In this document: positions 45,301-57,938 of the stretch, piece after piece
How the letters are laid out: each line of letters begins with the position of its first letter
Numbering within the stretch: the first letter of the stretch is position 1
Origin: Scolanthus callimorphus
Taxonomy: Eukaryota > Cnidaria > Anthozoa > Actiniaria > Edwardsiidae
Direction of reading: 5' to 3'
NCBI GenBank assembly: GCA_033964015.1
Contig: CM066914.1
Span: 13,259,831 to 13,323,830 of the forward strand
DNA: 64,000 bases
Notes under the pieces: generated by a model
What the model was told of the DNA's origin: nothing
The model's input: the letters and a program-made list of their open reading frames with translations, nothing else
The model's database searches: none
Made by a program: the position numbers and the translations under genes

Positions 45301-47375
45301 TCCAGATTTCAAAAGATGATATTTATGCAAAGCTTTGATGCAGGGTCATTCTGCATTAATCCGGATTTGCCTAGCTTGTGGCAAATTTAAATACACAAGA
45401 GCGTGCTGTACTAAAGTTTTCATGTTGTGTTTAACAAAGAAAGCATCTGTGTTTGTAACAATTGGACCACAAGTCTCTTAGGTAGTATAAAATCGCATCA
45501 CGTCCTTCCCACAAACTTAGCATTTAGATAGAGATCTTATCTCTCAGGCGAGATATATATGACACTTTACAAGAAAAATGCATTTGGTAAATTGACATTA
45601 GGGTTCGGAAATTGTATTTGCTGTTTTAACAAAATGTAATGTAACTTTTAAAAGTATCTCGTTTAAAAAATGACATCTGCAGTTTGTTTTATTCTGATGC
45701 AGGCTCGGGAATGGATGTTATTTAACTGCATTACAACTCCTTATTTACATATTGGGAGAGCTGTTATTGAAGGTAGAAATATTGAATAACATATTGACAA
45801 GCCATTGCTATTATTGTCAATATCACTAAAATTGTTATCTATCACTTATCGGTGTTACTGTATAATCATGCAATAATTCTACCAAGAGAAAAGCAAGGTT
45901 TTTCCTATGTGTAGATATTTTTTGACAGAAGTAAAGTTGTACAAAACGATTTCCAGTTGTCATCTAAAGAGTTTTGATTACAAATCTTTGCGGATCTTGC
46001 AGAATACAGCACATGCCACAAGGCAAAAAGTGATAAGCTCGGCGATAAGCACATAATTTATATATACAGAAAAAATTAAACAGATTTCTTCAATACGTTG
46101 GCTTCCTTGAATTAAGTGTAACTGACAGAGAGCGTTGATATAGAAAGTAATTTCCTAAGTGTAGGAGCACAGCGTTGACTTTTGCATTCTCTCGGTTATG
46201 AACAGACATCAATAATTTAAAATGACCTTCAAAACGAGAACCCAATCGACATTGAACCACTTCATTTGCTGCCTACTTCGCTATGTTATTTTGTAAACTT
46301 TGAGTAGCTGTAATGTCTACATTAATGAAACATTATTATCTCGCCCGTTCCTCGATCAAACTAGGATTGTTATTCTTGGCATTGTAATAAATTTGGACGA
46401 GATGGATCGTGTGCATACAGGCAATTGAGATGGAATATCTGATCGGAAAAACCTTCTCGGGGTCACGTAAGAAAGGAAGCTGTGTTTATACTCAAATTTC
46501 TCGATGAAACAGAAATGTCAGAGGCGATCTCACCCGACATTGGCTCAAGCTCCTAGTACATTGTACATACTGCAGTTTAAGGATGTAAAAGTAGTTCTAT
46601 TCTCGAGACGGTCGCGCCATTCAAAACAATCAGAGTTTATTGTAGAGTGCGGTAGTTTTTCATAAAAAGAAGCAAGACAGATCAACAAGTTCTCATACAA
46701 TCCAATTATTGTTCTAGAAGAGTTAGTATCGCACACAGTAAAAACTAACAACGATAGGCGGCGACATGTTATCACTTCTTTTTGTAACTTATGTATATAA
46801 ATCGAAGATTTAACGAAGCTTGTTTGCATTTTTACTATGCGGTGTTTAAATGGTTGGCTGCTGCTCATAATTAAGTCAGCATCGAAACCCAAAAGGCTTC
46901 TAAATAGAACATTACGGCAGATCTGGAATTCACAAGCCTCACGAGGATTAGTATTGTCATGAACAAGGGCTTGCGTTCGGTGACAGATAGAATATTTCTC
47001 TATTTGTACGATCTTTAGTCCTCCATATAAATATCCGAGGATCCCGGTCACGACACACCGGATTAATTGAAATGACACACAATCACAAAAAATCCAACGA
47101 GTTTCTTAAAACATTAATTCGACGTATCAGTTTTTCAATCTAAACTGGTTGTTAGCTATACAACAGCGGTGTTTTGGAGTTCCCGTTTGTCGCGTTTGTA
47201 GAGAGTGCAGTGTCATACCTCCCTCCTTTGTTATAAATGCATTCGACTTTGAATTGGTCCGTACAAAGCGCCAAAGTTCCTCGCATGCAGGAATTATCAA
47301 AGCGATACACCGTTAAAAACATTAACAACAAAAGAACGTCGAAATGCAAAGTTCTTGTTTTACTAGCTTACCGTA
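42371..47375. other. AT-rich stretch, possible 5' introns of the Rho GEF gene
   Basis: Five kb with no exon I can defend. 43670-43790 is a diverged TGTGGTTCCAGAAA-type element. 44340-46500 is strongly AT-rich. A 177-codon minus-strand frame at 46545-47078 begins at GTG and has no known motif. If the candidate start exon at 47392 belongs to the Rho GEF, this is its first intron. Confidence 0.4.
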
Positions 47376-47392
47376 AGACAGATCTTGAATCT
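47376..47392 (-). other. candidate first coding exon (MEIQDLSYG)
   Basis: ATG in the context GCCAGAATGG, then eight codons and a consensus donor GTAAGC, preceded by a stop-free, moderately GC-rich leader of more than 100 bp. Phase 1 does not match the phase-0 acceptor at 42370, so at least one more exon would be needed to join the Rho GEF. A separate small gene is equally possible. Confidence 0.25.
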
Positions 47393-49202
47393 CCATTCTG
47401 GCCTCCAAAGATCCAAATAAGTGTTTCGAATCAACATCAGTCGCCTCCAGACAGCTCTGCTAGTCCTAGCTGTCGGCTCCGGTTAATTACACGCTGCAAA
47501 AATCCGCCAAGTCCGATTCTTAGTTAAATACTTGCTTGACATCTGGCGAAACATGGAAGTTACTTTTCTTGCTTCGGTTTATGAGACGCGCGCGAAAGAA
47601 GAATTATTGAAGAGCGTTAGACTTGTGCGAGAAGACAGGCGAATTTATGCAATCGGGCTGACACAAGGTTGAAGTGTGACCTAAGCTGAATAGCGTGCCG
47701 GTCGCAGCAGAGCAAAGTTGCGTGAAGTGTTCGTGAAGGGCCCCGTGAAGTGTCATCTTAACCGCGCCTTTCTATATTAGACCAGAAGCATCAAATTCAT
47801 TTTCTGATTTACTTATTTTGCGGATTAGGTTTGCTCATAAACATTAAATTAAAAATATCTAATAGTCGCGCACAAATTATTGGAAGCTATAGTATGCATG
47901 CCTTTGCTGCTTTGTGCTCTTAGTCTTTAGCAATTACACAAAAAAATAATGAGACGAAAGCGCGATTTCATTGTAGCCAAAACAATGTTCATCCAAGAAA
48001 TGGATTTTAATGGTTTTAAACTAGTCGTTTGGGCTCATCGAAATTGGCTCTTAGGCGATATCCGTCGGACTGTAAGGGGTAATTTACTGCGCCTGCGCGC
48101 GTCGTCGGCAGAACCTTCTACAGTTGATCGCTAGAGGCTATTGGCCTGTTTCGCAACCTTTCTACAGGTTCTATCGCAAAGCACGTCTGCCCTCAGTCTC
48201 GGCTATCAAGAAAGATTCCATAGAGGAGGAAGTGTGAAATTTCCTTTCACAATCAATGATAACATGATATATGCACCTTGAAATCTCCCCTGGATAGGAG
48301 AAGATGACTTATGCCATGTAATACACAATGGGCAGCCTTAAAAAACGGATTATTGGACTGTCATATGTATTCTATAGGCTTATCTCTTAATAACATGTGT
48401 ATTGTTTATAATGGTTTTTACATTGTTTGAAAGACGTTGCCGGGTATGAAAAGAACTCTGGTTATGGTAATAGCAAATTGGGGACATTTCGGATATTTAA
48501 AGGCAACGAGAAAATGCTTTTGGAATTGGCAATTTTGTGGTGTTTCCATTACCACAATAGAAATTACAGAGCTGAGGTTCCACGAAGTCTGGTTATCAAG
48601 GAGATACAGATGCGTCTTGGTTTCAAAGCAAGATTTAAACAGGAGCTTAGCATGTTGCTATATTTTTAATTTCAGGCCGGACCAGCAGGTGGCAAAGGAA
48701 GAATTCACAAAAACTTGTATTTGGCACTTGACAAATTGCTTGGATAACACTTCATTTATTTCTTCAGAGAATCTAGTACTGATAGTATCGGATAGTAGAT
48801 AACCAGTGCCGGGTGAAGACACAACTTGACGAGGACCATCCCGACCACATTCATTCAGAAAGAACACCGAAAAACAACTCGAGCCAATGAATCAATGTAG
48901 GGTTAAAAAGGTGTGCAAAGACGAACCGGAATATCATTAGCCACACACCATGGAACTAATCGCGTGTTTTATCGATTATTATACATTGTACTCACTATCT
49001 CGATTCTGATTGGCTAAGAGCGCGCGCTTTACTTTGGGAATCACGCACTTTGAGGGTCTTGAAGAATCAGCTAGCTGATTCTTGATGCGCGCGCAATGCA
49101 TCATGGGACTAGGGCACTTTCCCTATTTTAACAAGGCGCTTGTGTAAAATAAACTGCTTGACAGAAAGAAAAGTATTTTTACTGAATCAATGTATAATAA
49201 AA

Positions 49203-49350
49203 CAATTATTGAATTCGGTTTTTGTGATCTCCAGAATAAAAAATGTCTCGCCAAGTGGAATCAAGCTCGGCCTCACGGCCTCGCCTGATTCCACCTGTCT
49301 CGACATTGTTTATTCTGGAGATCACAAAAACCTCATCCAATAATTGCTTA
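49203..49350. mobile_element. hairpin element, arms of about 60 bp
   Basis: CAATTATTGAATTCGG...TTTGTGATCTCCAGAATA pairs with TATTCTGGAGATCACAAA...CAATAATTG. The inner part GTGGAATCA / TGATTCCAC pairs as well, leaving a short CGGCCTCACGGCC loop. Confidence 0.8.
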
Positions 49351-51295
49351 AAATCAGAATTTCGAAAAACTTGCCAAAGACCAAGGGCAGTAGGATGACA
49401 GAACCTCGGGCACTCATGGCCATGGGCCTGGTTTCCAAGTCCAATATTTATTCTTTTTATGTATTCAGCTTTTGCTACATAAAGTAAACAACTAACGGAC
49501 AGAAGAATGGCGATAAACACATATATAACATTTACAGATATATAGAATTTAACTTATAGACAGCACTGACAGAAACAGTGCTGACATCTGATGCGTTGCT
49601 ATAGCAACGTCTCATGTTTCCCGTATATTTGACATAGCGTTTTGAGCCTTCACACACACCGCCAAAAGTTATGACCAAAACTCAAACGCAAATGACAGTA
49701 TATGTACTAGAACTAACTACGCGAACACTTTTCTGTGAAAACAAAACAGAAATTCAAACCACCTCAAAATTCACTGTTGCGAGTGGCGATTTTACGCAAG
49801 AAAATTTTAATATCAATTTTCTTGAACAGACAAGCAAGCCAAAGGATAGCTTTAGTTGATTTTGCAATAAATATCGACCCACTGAAGCAGCCGGCCGAAT
49901 CCAGCGTTTTGGTTTGATTGACAGCTAAAAATCGCCCATCGCAACATTGAATGTTGAGGTCGCGTAGCAATGCATACAGTGTCCATACAGTGGTAAAAGC
50001 AGCACGATGGCGGGCGCAGGGGAGTTCTCGCTGTTGCATCTAGGAATGATCTTGCTAGAAATTCATTAAGCTTTTTATTGACTGACCCGAAATGAAGGCC
50101 AAGTGTCTCTCTCGTTTTGTAATTGTATTTCAGCACGCCACTTTGTAATAAAAGTTTGCACATAATGATCTGCCATGTTCAGGAACTGTCCTCTTGAGAT
50201 GTTTTTGAACAGGTGGTTGATTTCACAGTCAACTTGCCGCGAGTTGGTGTAACGCAACAGTTTATGGTGTAACGCAACAGTTCATAGTACGCGCATAACT
50301 GGAGAACAATGTAACAGCAAATACCATCAATGTACATTAATGTGTGTCGAAAATGGGGCATAATCGACTGCTTTGGCGCTGGGCGTCACACCGAGAAGTG
50401 ATATGATTTACGGCTTCGCTTTGGCCGTTCTATCAATGATTCGTTCTACGAATGATTTGTGGAATACCATGTTGAAACAAGTTGCTACTATCCGTTCTAT
50501 GTGTCTACAGAGACAAAATGCACATGAAGGAAAGTTCAAATCCCGAATGAATAAGTACAAGTAGGTCATCTTCAGTGTTATTTATTTATCTATTTATTCA
50601 TTGTCTCTTAAATCTTTTTTAAAAACTATAAAGTTGTCTCTACATACTTGCCACAGTGGTGTCAAACATTTCGTTGATCGTCATCTTCAGTTTAGTTAGT
50701 CTCTAGTCTTAATAAACCATAAAATCTATCATGCGGTAAAACAATTTGCGTATCATCACATTAAACTAAGAATCGCCCCTTGCAAGGGAATCCGGAAGAC
50801 AACTTTTGTGAGCTTTGGAATCCGTAATCCAGCCATTAAATTTGGAATTCGGTCTCTGGAATCTTGAATCCAAATTCAATCGTTTTTCTTTATTTGAATA
50901 TTATTTTTCGGTAGAATCCAGGGGTTATTTCCCTTTTATGGGGTGATAAGAACACACCAAGCTTTATCTAGCCAAGCCAAAGAGAAAAAGTATTTAGCGA
51001 GGTAGATCTTCACGTGCAACGAACTCGAATTGACTGGCTAATAAATAAAGTTACATCTGATGCGCGATTTCATCTATTCATAAGCATTCCATCATTGGAC
51101 CAGTCCGAGCTCAACATATAGCGTTTCCAGCTAGAAAATAAATGCGCGTCTAAATGATGAAAGCGTCACGCATCAAGGGCGTTGTCTTTGGTAACAACCC
51201 ACACACATAACCAGACGATGAGGGCAGTCCTGAAACACCTACTGTGACCAGGCAGCCTCCAAGAGCGCATTCCCGTCGGGTGGCAGCCATTTGAG

Positions 51296-51690
51296 CATTC
51301 TCGTACCCAGAGCTCGACGGCTCGTCACCTCGCGGGGAGCAATCTCGTACCCAGAGCCCGTGCATCTTTGAGCCAGCGGCAAGATACAGGCGCTGGCCTA
51401 AAAGATACGCGGGCTCTGGGAACGAGATTGGCGGGGGAGGCTCTGGTGACAGCCACCGACGCATGCGTAAAAGAAAATGGTGGTTTCATGCCTCACAACT
51501 GTTTTTGGAGCGTTCAAGTCGAAGGCATAGATTGAAAAGACGACTAGGGAACGAATGCCAGGATTATTTGACAGATACGTTTTTATAAAGCGAGATTAAG
51601 CTACTTTTATGTACGCGTGCGCGTACATCAGCCAATCAGCGAAGCCCTCAAATGGCGGGGAGCCGGGGAGCTCTGGGTTCGAGAATTCCA
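51296..51690. mobile_element. CATTCTCG-family element broken by nested insertions
   Basis: Left end CATTCTCGTACCCAGAGCTC at 51296, right end CGGGGAGCTCTGGGTTCGAG near 51685. At 51340-51430 a 91-bp element (CAATCTCGTACCCAGAGCCC ... GGGCTCTGGGAACGAGATTG) is inserted, flanked by GCGGGGAG and GCGGGGGAG. The rest of the interval (51480-51640) does not match other copies. Confidence 0.7.
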
Positions 51691-51898
51691 TTTGAGGACC
51701 TTGGCGCTGATGCCTCACATGTGTACACAAAACCAGCTTTGAGAAGCTCATCTTGCTAATTAACACCAACATTCGTTTGCTAGTTGTCTTTTCAACCTAC
51801 GCTCTACAATCAATTTCAATTTAAGGCAAAGCGTTAAAAATGATTTTCTGATGCGCATGCGTCAGTGGCTGTCAGCAGAGCGCAAAGTGACCCGACAG

Positions 51899-52119
51899 CA
51901 TTCTCGTACCCAGAGCTCCCCGGCTCGTCTGCTCGCAGGGGTGGTTCTGGGGACATCCATTTGAGGGTCGTTGGTGATTGGCTGATTTTGAGCATTGGAG
52001 CATGCGCTGAAAGGTCTTTCTCTCAGCGGCTCTATATTAAATCTCGCGCATGCGTCAGTGGCTGTCACCAGAGCCTCCCACGCGAGGTAACGAGCCGGGG
52101 AGCTCTGGGTTCGAGAATG
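51899..52119. mobile_element. MITE, CATTCTCG family, intact copy with 9-bp duplication
   Basis: 221 bp, same length as 15484-15704. ACCCGACAG flanks it perfectly (51890-51898 and 52120-52128). It lies about 200 bp beyond the stop codon of the HEAT/EF-hand gene. Confidence 0.92.
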
Positions 52120-52334
52120 ACCCGACAGTGGCTGCGCGAGACAAATAGTGTCATCATTGACTACTTGACATATCTTCAGCACTTAAACCCATTCATGATA
52201 TCACCAAGACCTTATTGCGACAGACTTTCTACCAGATAAAAGCAAAATACCAAAGCGCTTTACGGGATAATGTCATGCCATCGACATATTTTGAAATCTA
52301 TAAGTAACATGTCTGGGGGACTGCAAATGGTGCG

Positions 52335-55300
52335 TCATTGTATATTGAATTTGGGAAACATTAGTTCGATCCACTCATCTTTGTCAATTTTCCCATCACC
52401 ATTCGAATCCACCACATTGATATCCTTTGTTGCCTGCTCTAGGGTTATTTCTTGCCCGATATCATCGCAGAAATCCTTGAGTTCTCGAGCTCCAATCAGG
52501 CCGTCGTTGTTATTGTCGAGTTCTGTGAACAGCTCCGCCAGTGTCTGTTCTTTAGTCAGCATGGCTTCGAACTCTGCTAGGTTTGGTACGAACGTGTAAT
52601 GGTGAAGATCTTCTGTTGTCCAGTCTGAAATACAAATACAAATGTTACAACTATTTTGCGTATTTGTCAGGGAGCACCTTGGGCGTGTTTGACCAGAGCA
52701 CAGGGAAACCAATCGGCATTTAAACCAATGCACCTTGTTAGTAATTCAAGGCCATGTTACACGAGCGAATTTTCTCCTGCGACTCCGCGCAACGCAACAT
52801 TTACTGCCAGTTGCAGCGAAAATTGCGTATGACATACCCGGCAACGCAAGTTGCCACGTTTTTCATTCGCCGTCGCTGCGTTGCGAGTTTCAGGAAAAAT
52901 TGCCTCGTGATAACATTGCCTTAAATTTCACGATTTTAGTTAGATCGCCGCGCAAATATAGAGATCCCGAGTTGTACGTGACCAGAATCCAATGAAATTA
53001 CACGTAGACACTATTATGTCAGTACTTGTAATATCATCTTTTTCGTTGATAATCATATTTTACTGGAATCAGACACAGATCGCCATAAATGTTTTTGTAA
53101 TTGGTGATGACATTTTGTCAACTTAAAAGCGTAATTTGGTTATGGCCTTTCTGTTTCTATACAGGGTTTTACACGTTTTTTCATCTGCTGCAGTCATGGT
53201 AAAAATAACAAAATTAGTGATAACGAGCGCATAGTTAGGGGCCGACCATTTAACTTTTGAGGGGAGGGGTGGGTGATTTTTTTTGCAAGATTTTTTTTCT
53301 ACCTCTGTTATGCGGCGAGAAAGTTTTTTCCAATAAGAAAGAAGGGTTTAGTCACCATTTGGTGTGTAGGAATTTTTTTTCGGCCCTTCGGGCCGTGCCG
53401 GATTTTTTTTTTCAAAATCACCCAACCCCAACTGTGCGCAAACCAAATACGATATATGTGGATGTTCGTTGCACCTGTGAAAGGACTATAACAACCTGAT
53501 TTTATTACATGGGAGTTTAATAGCGTAGGAGGCAGGAAGTGGAGGTTAGCAGGGTGCATTCTTAGCGGCCAGTGATCCGGTCCGCGCGAGCGGAGCACCA
53601 TAGTTTTTGCCCAGGTGTTTGCCTTAATGTTGGGCTTTTAGCTCGATTTGGAGGCAGATGTGGGTTTTCCTGGCTCCCATGAGAAATTTCCTTAGCTTTC
53701 TCGTGCAAAAATCAGGCAAAAACCAAAGACCATGTCGGAGTTGTTGTCTCGTGTCCCGAAATTTTTCATGACTGATTTCCCGAAGCTACTAGCTGTGGGT
53801 AATCTATAATGTATGGACTGTATGTTTATCCACAGATTTCTACTGGCTGTTTCATGATATAGTGTTTTCAGAGAAGATTGAGTGCAAATAACTCCGATCT
53901 ACCAAATGTGAAACTACTCTCGTGAAATAGGATGTCTAATAGGGATTTCACTAAGTAGTCGGCTTATATTGTGAATATTGCCTTGGTCGTGCGCTGTGTA
54001 ATTTTTACGGTTATCTCACACTTGAGTTCAAGTGCAAGCAAACACATTTTGTTGTTTTGAGTTGAACTGTGTTGACTCAGCGGCGTGAAATTATCTCCAG
54101 CATGGACCAGTATGGGGTCTTGATCTTTTTCGAATCTTTTGAAGACGCTAGCAGATGCTACTGAAAAACCGGTCCTTACTCCTAGAGTATTGCACGGCAA
54201 GCGCGCATTTCACCGCATTATCATCAGGCCTTAGTGCGCACGAGTAACCATAGATATCAGACTATAAGATTTCACATTATAATCCATTGGAATCAGCGAG
54301 TCAACTTTCATTTGTTTGACGCAACGCAGATACGGTCATTGGAATTATTTTCCTTGTGAATACGACAATAGCGTGTTTGCCTCTTAAATGAATCTGATTT
54401 GTTTTTGAGTAGATTTTTCCCCCCTGCTGGGGTGTTTATTTTGGGAGCGATATATATTGTTTCTTTTTCTCGATTCTTTTGTATCTTTTGTAGGTAATCT
54501 TGTGAGTGCAATAAGGTCATGCAGTATTCGTGTTCCGCTTTATTTCTAAAATGCTATAGAACATTGAACAAAAAAAAAAAAAAGAAGAAACAAATACAAA
54601 CTGTAACATTTCGAGGAAGGATCGATTGTAAGATTCCGGGCGCGTTCAAGATTTCACAGTCTCCATTTCCTCTGCTATTTGTGACATAAAGTTTCCGATC
54701 GATAAGTGTGCCATAGACATGGAAATATAAATGGAAAGATATTGTCTAGATCCTGTATTTGTTTTTATACAGATTTGAATACGGATCGCGGCTACATCCC
54801 CTTGAAAACCAAAGATCGCACTACTTTGCTTCTCACTTTCTTTTGACATGAATTTTCCGACAGAAACTGTCATGTTTGTTTTTTGAACAACATAAAGTGG
54901 ACAGAAATCTTTTGATCAAAAGGCTTTTATGTCAGACTTTGTTTGCAAAAGCTTCTAGTTCACACTTATGCAAATTTACTAAAACTCACAATAGACTAGT
55001 CCACTTTTCAGTATAAAAACATCAGACTTTTGCTGCTTATTGTTCCCATTTCTCTTCGAGTTCTTTCGAACAGACGTCTGTTTTTAGTGGCACCTCATTA
55101 CAAGTAAGCAGAAATATACCTTAAAGGCTGAATTATACTGAAGATTTTGCACGATTGCACGCGTAAAAAATTCAAGTTAAATTTTGAAAGTAAAATAAAT
55201 CCATTGTATTAAATAAAGGGTCCTTATTTTTAGAATGTTCGAGCCCAAAGGCTACTCTTTGCTCGTAATTTAATTCCACAACCCTTTCGAGTTCAACTTC

Positions 55301-56406
55301 GATTAGGTTACTCAGATTCTATTTAAAAATAATATTGGTATTTAGTCATACTATCTTTCACTTTTCCAATTTAAAGCCAAACTCCGTAGGTATAAAAAAC
55401 AGGACAATTGTTATGAATTTTTAACTAAGAGCTTTGGTTTACCCTCGCCAAATTGTAGTAATAACATATTAACCACAAAAGATTGTTTGACACTTGTGCT
55501 CGTTCATTGAGGATTGTAGCAAGTTGGGAAAACAAAATGTAAGACACCTTTATTTGCACGAGTTGTCAGAACAGAGAAGGATATTAAACGACGATTTGCT
55601 TACCTGTGCTGTCAATCGAATCATCTTTCTCTTGGAAGGCCGTATTGACTTTGTCAAGGGCCTCCTGTCGAACATCCTCAGGGATGTGTTTGTCCTCTAG
55701 AAGTCCTGTTATCTCAACCTTATCACGCACATTCGCGATCAACCAGTCCAGCGAGTTATAACGGAGATTACTATTCGCCTTGTACATGAATTTCACTACA
55801 AATTGCGTATCCTTCGGGTGCTTGAGCAACCCCGCTAGTGTCATAAAGGCGCGAACGGCAATTGCGCCGCGCTGATCACTAGAGTTATTTTTCAGGAGAT
55901 CTATAATTTGATCGGCGTCCGCACCTTCTAACTTAAGGCTCGTTATCCCAGTGGCGGCAGCCAGGGCATAATATGGTTGCTTCTCTTCCCGTAATCCTTT
56001 AATAATCGTCTTTAGCCGCACATCTTTAGGGATGATATGCGGTGCATGAAGGAGGTTTGAGACCATAAGATGTTCCTCATCCCAGTTGTAGTCCAAGATG
56101 TGAGTCACCATTTTCTTCTCGTAATCATCGAGAAACTCGTAGTCGAGTTTCTTTGCCAGACGCATAGCTTCGTCCAGATCCTCCTCATGAAGGAATTGAC
56201 CTGAAAAGTTTCAGTAAACGTGAGTGCCCAATTAAAGCGAGCGATAATTAATTGAGTAATATAAAGAAGGCGTGAAGCAAGTCAAGAAACAGTACCATGG
56301 GCTGATGGCACATCGGCGTAAAGCGAGGTTTATTGTCTGGCATTTTGTAGCGGTCGAATGGGTAAACCGCATCAAAAGCCATGTCCTTACCTAATGAACT
56401 AGCCAT
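52335..56406 (-). CDS. unrecognised protein: alpha-helical HEAT/ARM-like body plus two EF-hands
   Basis: Exons 56406-56391 (MASSLG), 56200-55604 and 52624-52335, joined in phase, give 300 residues. Residues about 7-200 are helical and repetitive (KKMVTHILDYNWDEEHLMVS, IIKGLREEKQPYYALAAATG, LKNNSSDQRGAIAVRAFMTL), like HEAT or ARM repeats. Residues about 230-300 hold two canonical EF-hand loops, DNNNDGLIGARE and DSNGDGKIDKDE, so it should bind two calcium ions. It ends WIELMFPKFNIQ. No signal peptide or membrane segment, so cytosolic. I know no family with this pairing. The ATG is the first in the small exon; the frame stays open 10 codons upstream to a CAG, so an extra 5' exon is possible. A HEAT-type scaffold switched by calcium is the plain inference. 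Confidence 0.78.
53236..53430. mobile_element. MITE, GGGGCCGACC family, copy 3 (right end lost)
   Basis: Left end TTA plus GGGGCCGACCATTTAAC, then the central CGGCCCTTCGGGCCG palindrome and CAAAATCACCCAACCCC; the right terminal repeat is missing. In the last intron of the HEAT/EF-hand gene. Confidence 0.75.
53431..55603 (-). other. remainder of the HEAT/EF-hand gene's 3-kb intron
   Basis: AT-rich, no exon or repeat I can support. Open frames here lack any protein-like pattern. Confidence 0.5.
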
Positions 56407-56436
56407 CTCCTCGGAGATTCCCTCGAGCTGTCGGAG

Positions 56437-57938
56437 AAATCTTCAGTTTAATTTGTCTTCAAAGTCGCCATTACTTTAAGAGCGTATTTGGGTGTGAAAT
56501 TCAACACTCCAATTCGTTAAGAATCAAGCCGAAGAATACACAAATAGAGCGTGAGGAGGGCCTGGGCATGTGTTGAAGATATAACTCACTCTATCAAGCC
56601 TTCTAGACAGGTAGTTAGATCTAAACACTGCCAGACCGCAGAACGGACTTCGTACGGCGTGCTATAGAGGAATCGCTTTCTTCTTCTCAGTCAGAAGAAT
56701 TGCTCGTCTGTCGGCGAAGGGTCGAGATACACTGCCAAGAAAGCTATGTAAAGAATGGAGCAATGAAAGACGATCCTCCACGCTAAGTGTTAGACCAATC
56801 ACTCGACTCTTACTTGCTCGCAACTCGCGGTCAACAGCTGCTGTCGCCTGGCAAAGCGTGTGTAATCAGTACATCTACAAACACAACATCCGGGACATTG
56901 AATTGTCGGGTGTCTCGTGTGTTCGGAAAGGAGACCCGGATAAGCATCGACTGGCGTCGACCTGCTATTGACAGCGTTTTATTCCCGACCCTGCAGCACC
57001 TGCCGTCATAATTTATTTGATCCTTTCAAGGCTTAGCATTGTTTTCTTCAGGCGAAAAAGATTTGCGCTTTATCAAGAGCGATTAAAATTATAATGTCGC
57101 CTACAAAACTAATGAATTTAGTTGATGTGACACACTAGGAAAGCCAGCCAAGCTGCCTTTAGGTTAGCGGCAGATTAGCAGTCCTTGCTCTTCTAATAAA
57201 ACGAAAAGAAAATGAATTAGTCCTTGGTCGCATCAGATTAGCAGCACTGTATTTAATGCATATATTCGCCTATAGTTTAACTCTGGAAATAATTTTTTCC
57301 CCTAAATATATCCATCATTTGAGAATATGATGCGAAAGAGGGGAGGCACTTGCTCAAAATGAAAAAAAAAATGAAAAATTTATATAGGAAAACATAAATC
57401 ATTTGTGTAATATTACTAACACAATAAATATACTTTATCATTGCAATGCTTTTATACACAAATATAGCAATGAACTTCAGTTTGTACAATTATAATTTCA
57501 CAGATTTGTAATTCTCAATATAGAATTTATTTGCGACAATATATACATGATCTGTGCAGCAGACGTTTTGCTAGTGTTACCTTGTGATATAAAAAAAATA
57601 GTTAAACGCCGAAGAAGATATCATCATTGAAACGTTTAACATTGATATGGCGGCGTCGCATTAATTTTTAATTTCTAATTCTTCATAGCGTCAACACATC
57701 GTCAATTTTAATATAAAAACCATCGTCTTCTTTCTACATCTCGTGGAGTTGTGTAAATATCAAATGTGGCAAATCCACATGTGTAGAACTATAGCGTCTA
57801 ACAAAGGTAACTGCCTTCCCCACCCCCCTGAACTATGGCGAACTGTGTCAGATTCCCATAACTTTAATACCACCTGATGCGTCCATATTTACCTAGTACA
57901 GAGTCTTCCCTTGTCTCTTGCCATCCGTCTAGTTATAA
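56437..57938. other. spacer between the HEAT/EF-hand gene and the ICE1-like gene
   Basis: Contains the promoter and any 5' untranslated exon of the HEAT/EF-hand gene on its left and the 3' untranslated region of the ICE1-like gene on its right. 57250-57780 is strongly AT-rich. No transposon recognised. Confidence 0.5.

Larger units (their letters stand above)
47530..52334. other. intergenic region with hairpin elements
   Basis: No convincing gene. It contains a hairpin element at 49203-49350 and a cluster of CATTCTCG-family copies from 51296 to 52119; a GCGCGCGC-rich patch occurs at about 49015-49100. Confidence 0.45.

Noticed and set aside
46545..47078. 177-codon minus-strand reading frame
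   Set aside because: Starts at GTG, has no internal motif, no signal peptide and no clear splice sites in phase with neighbours; likely chance or a decayed sequence.
47152..47349. Short frame with a hydrophobic start (FLTVYRFDNSCMRGTLALC)
   Set aside because: The hydrophobic part begins at TTG, not ATG; the donor-like GTATGA is weak and no partner exon was found.
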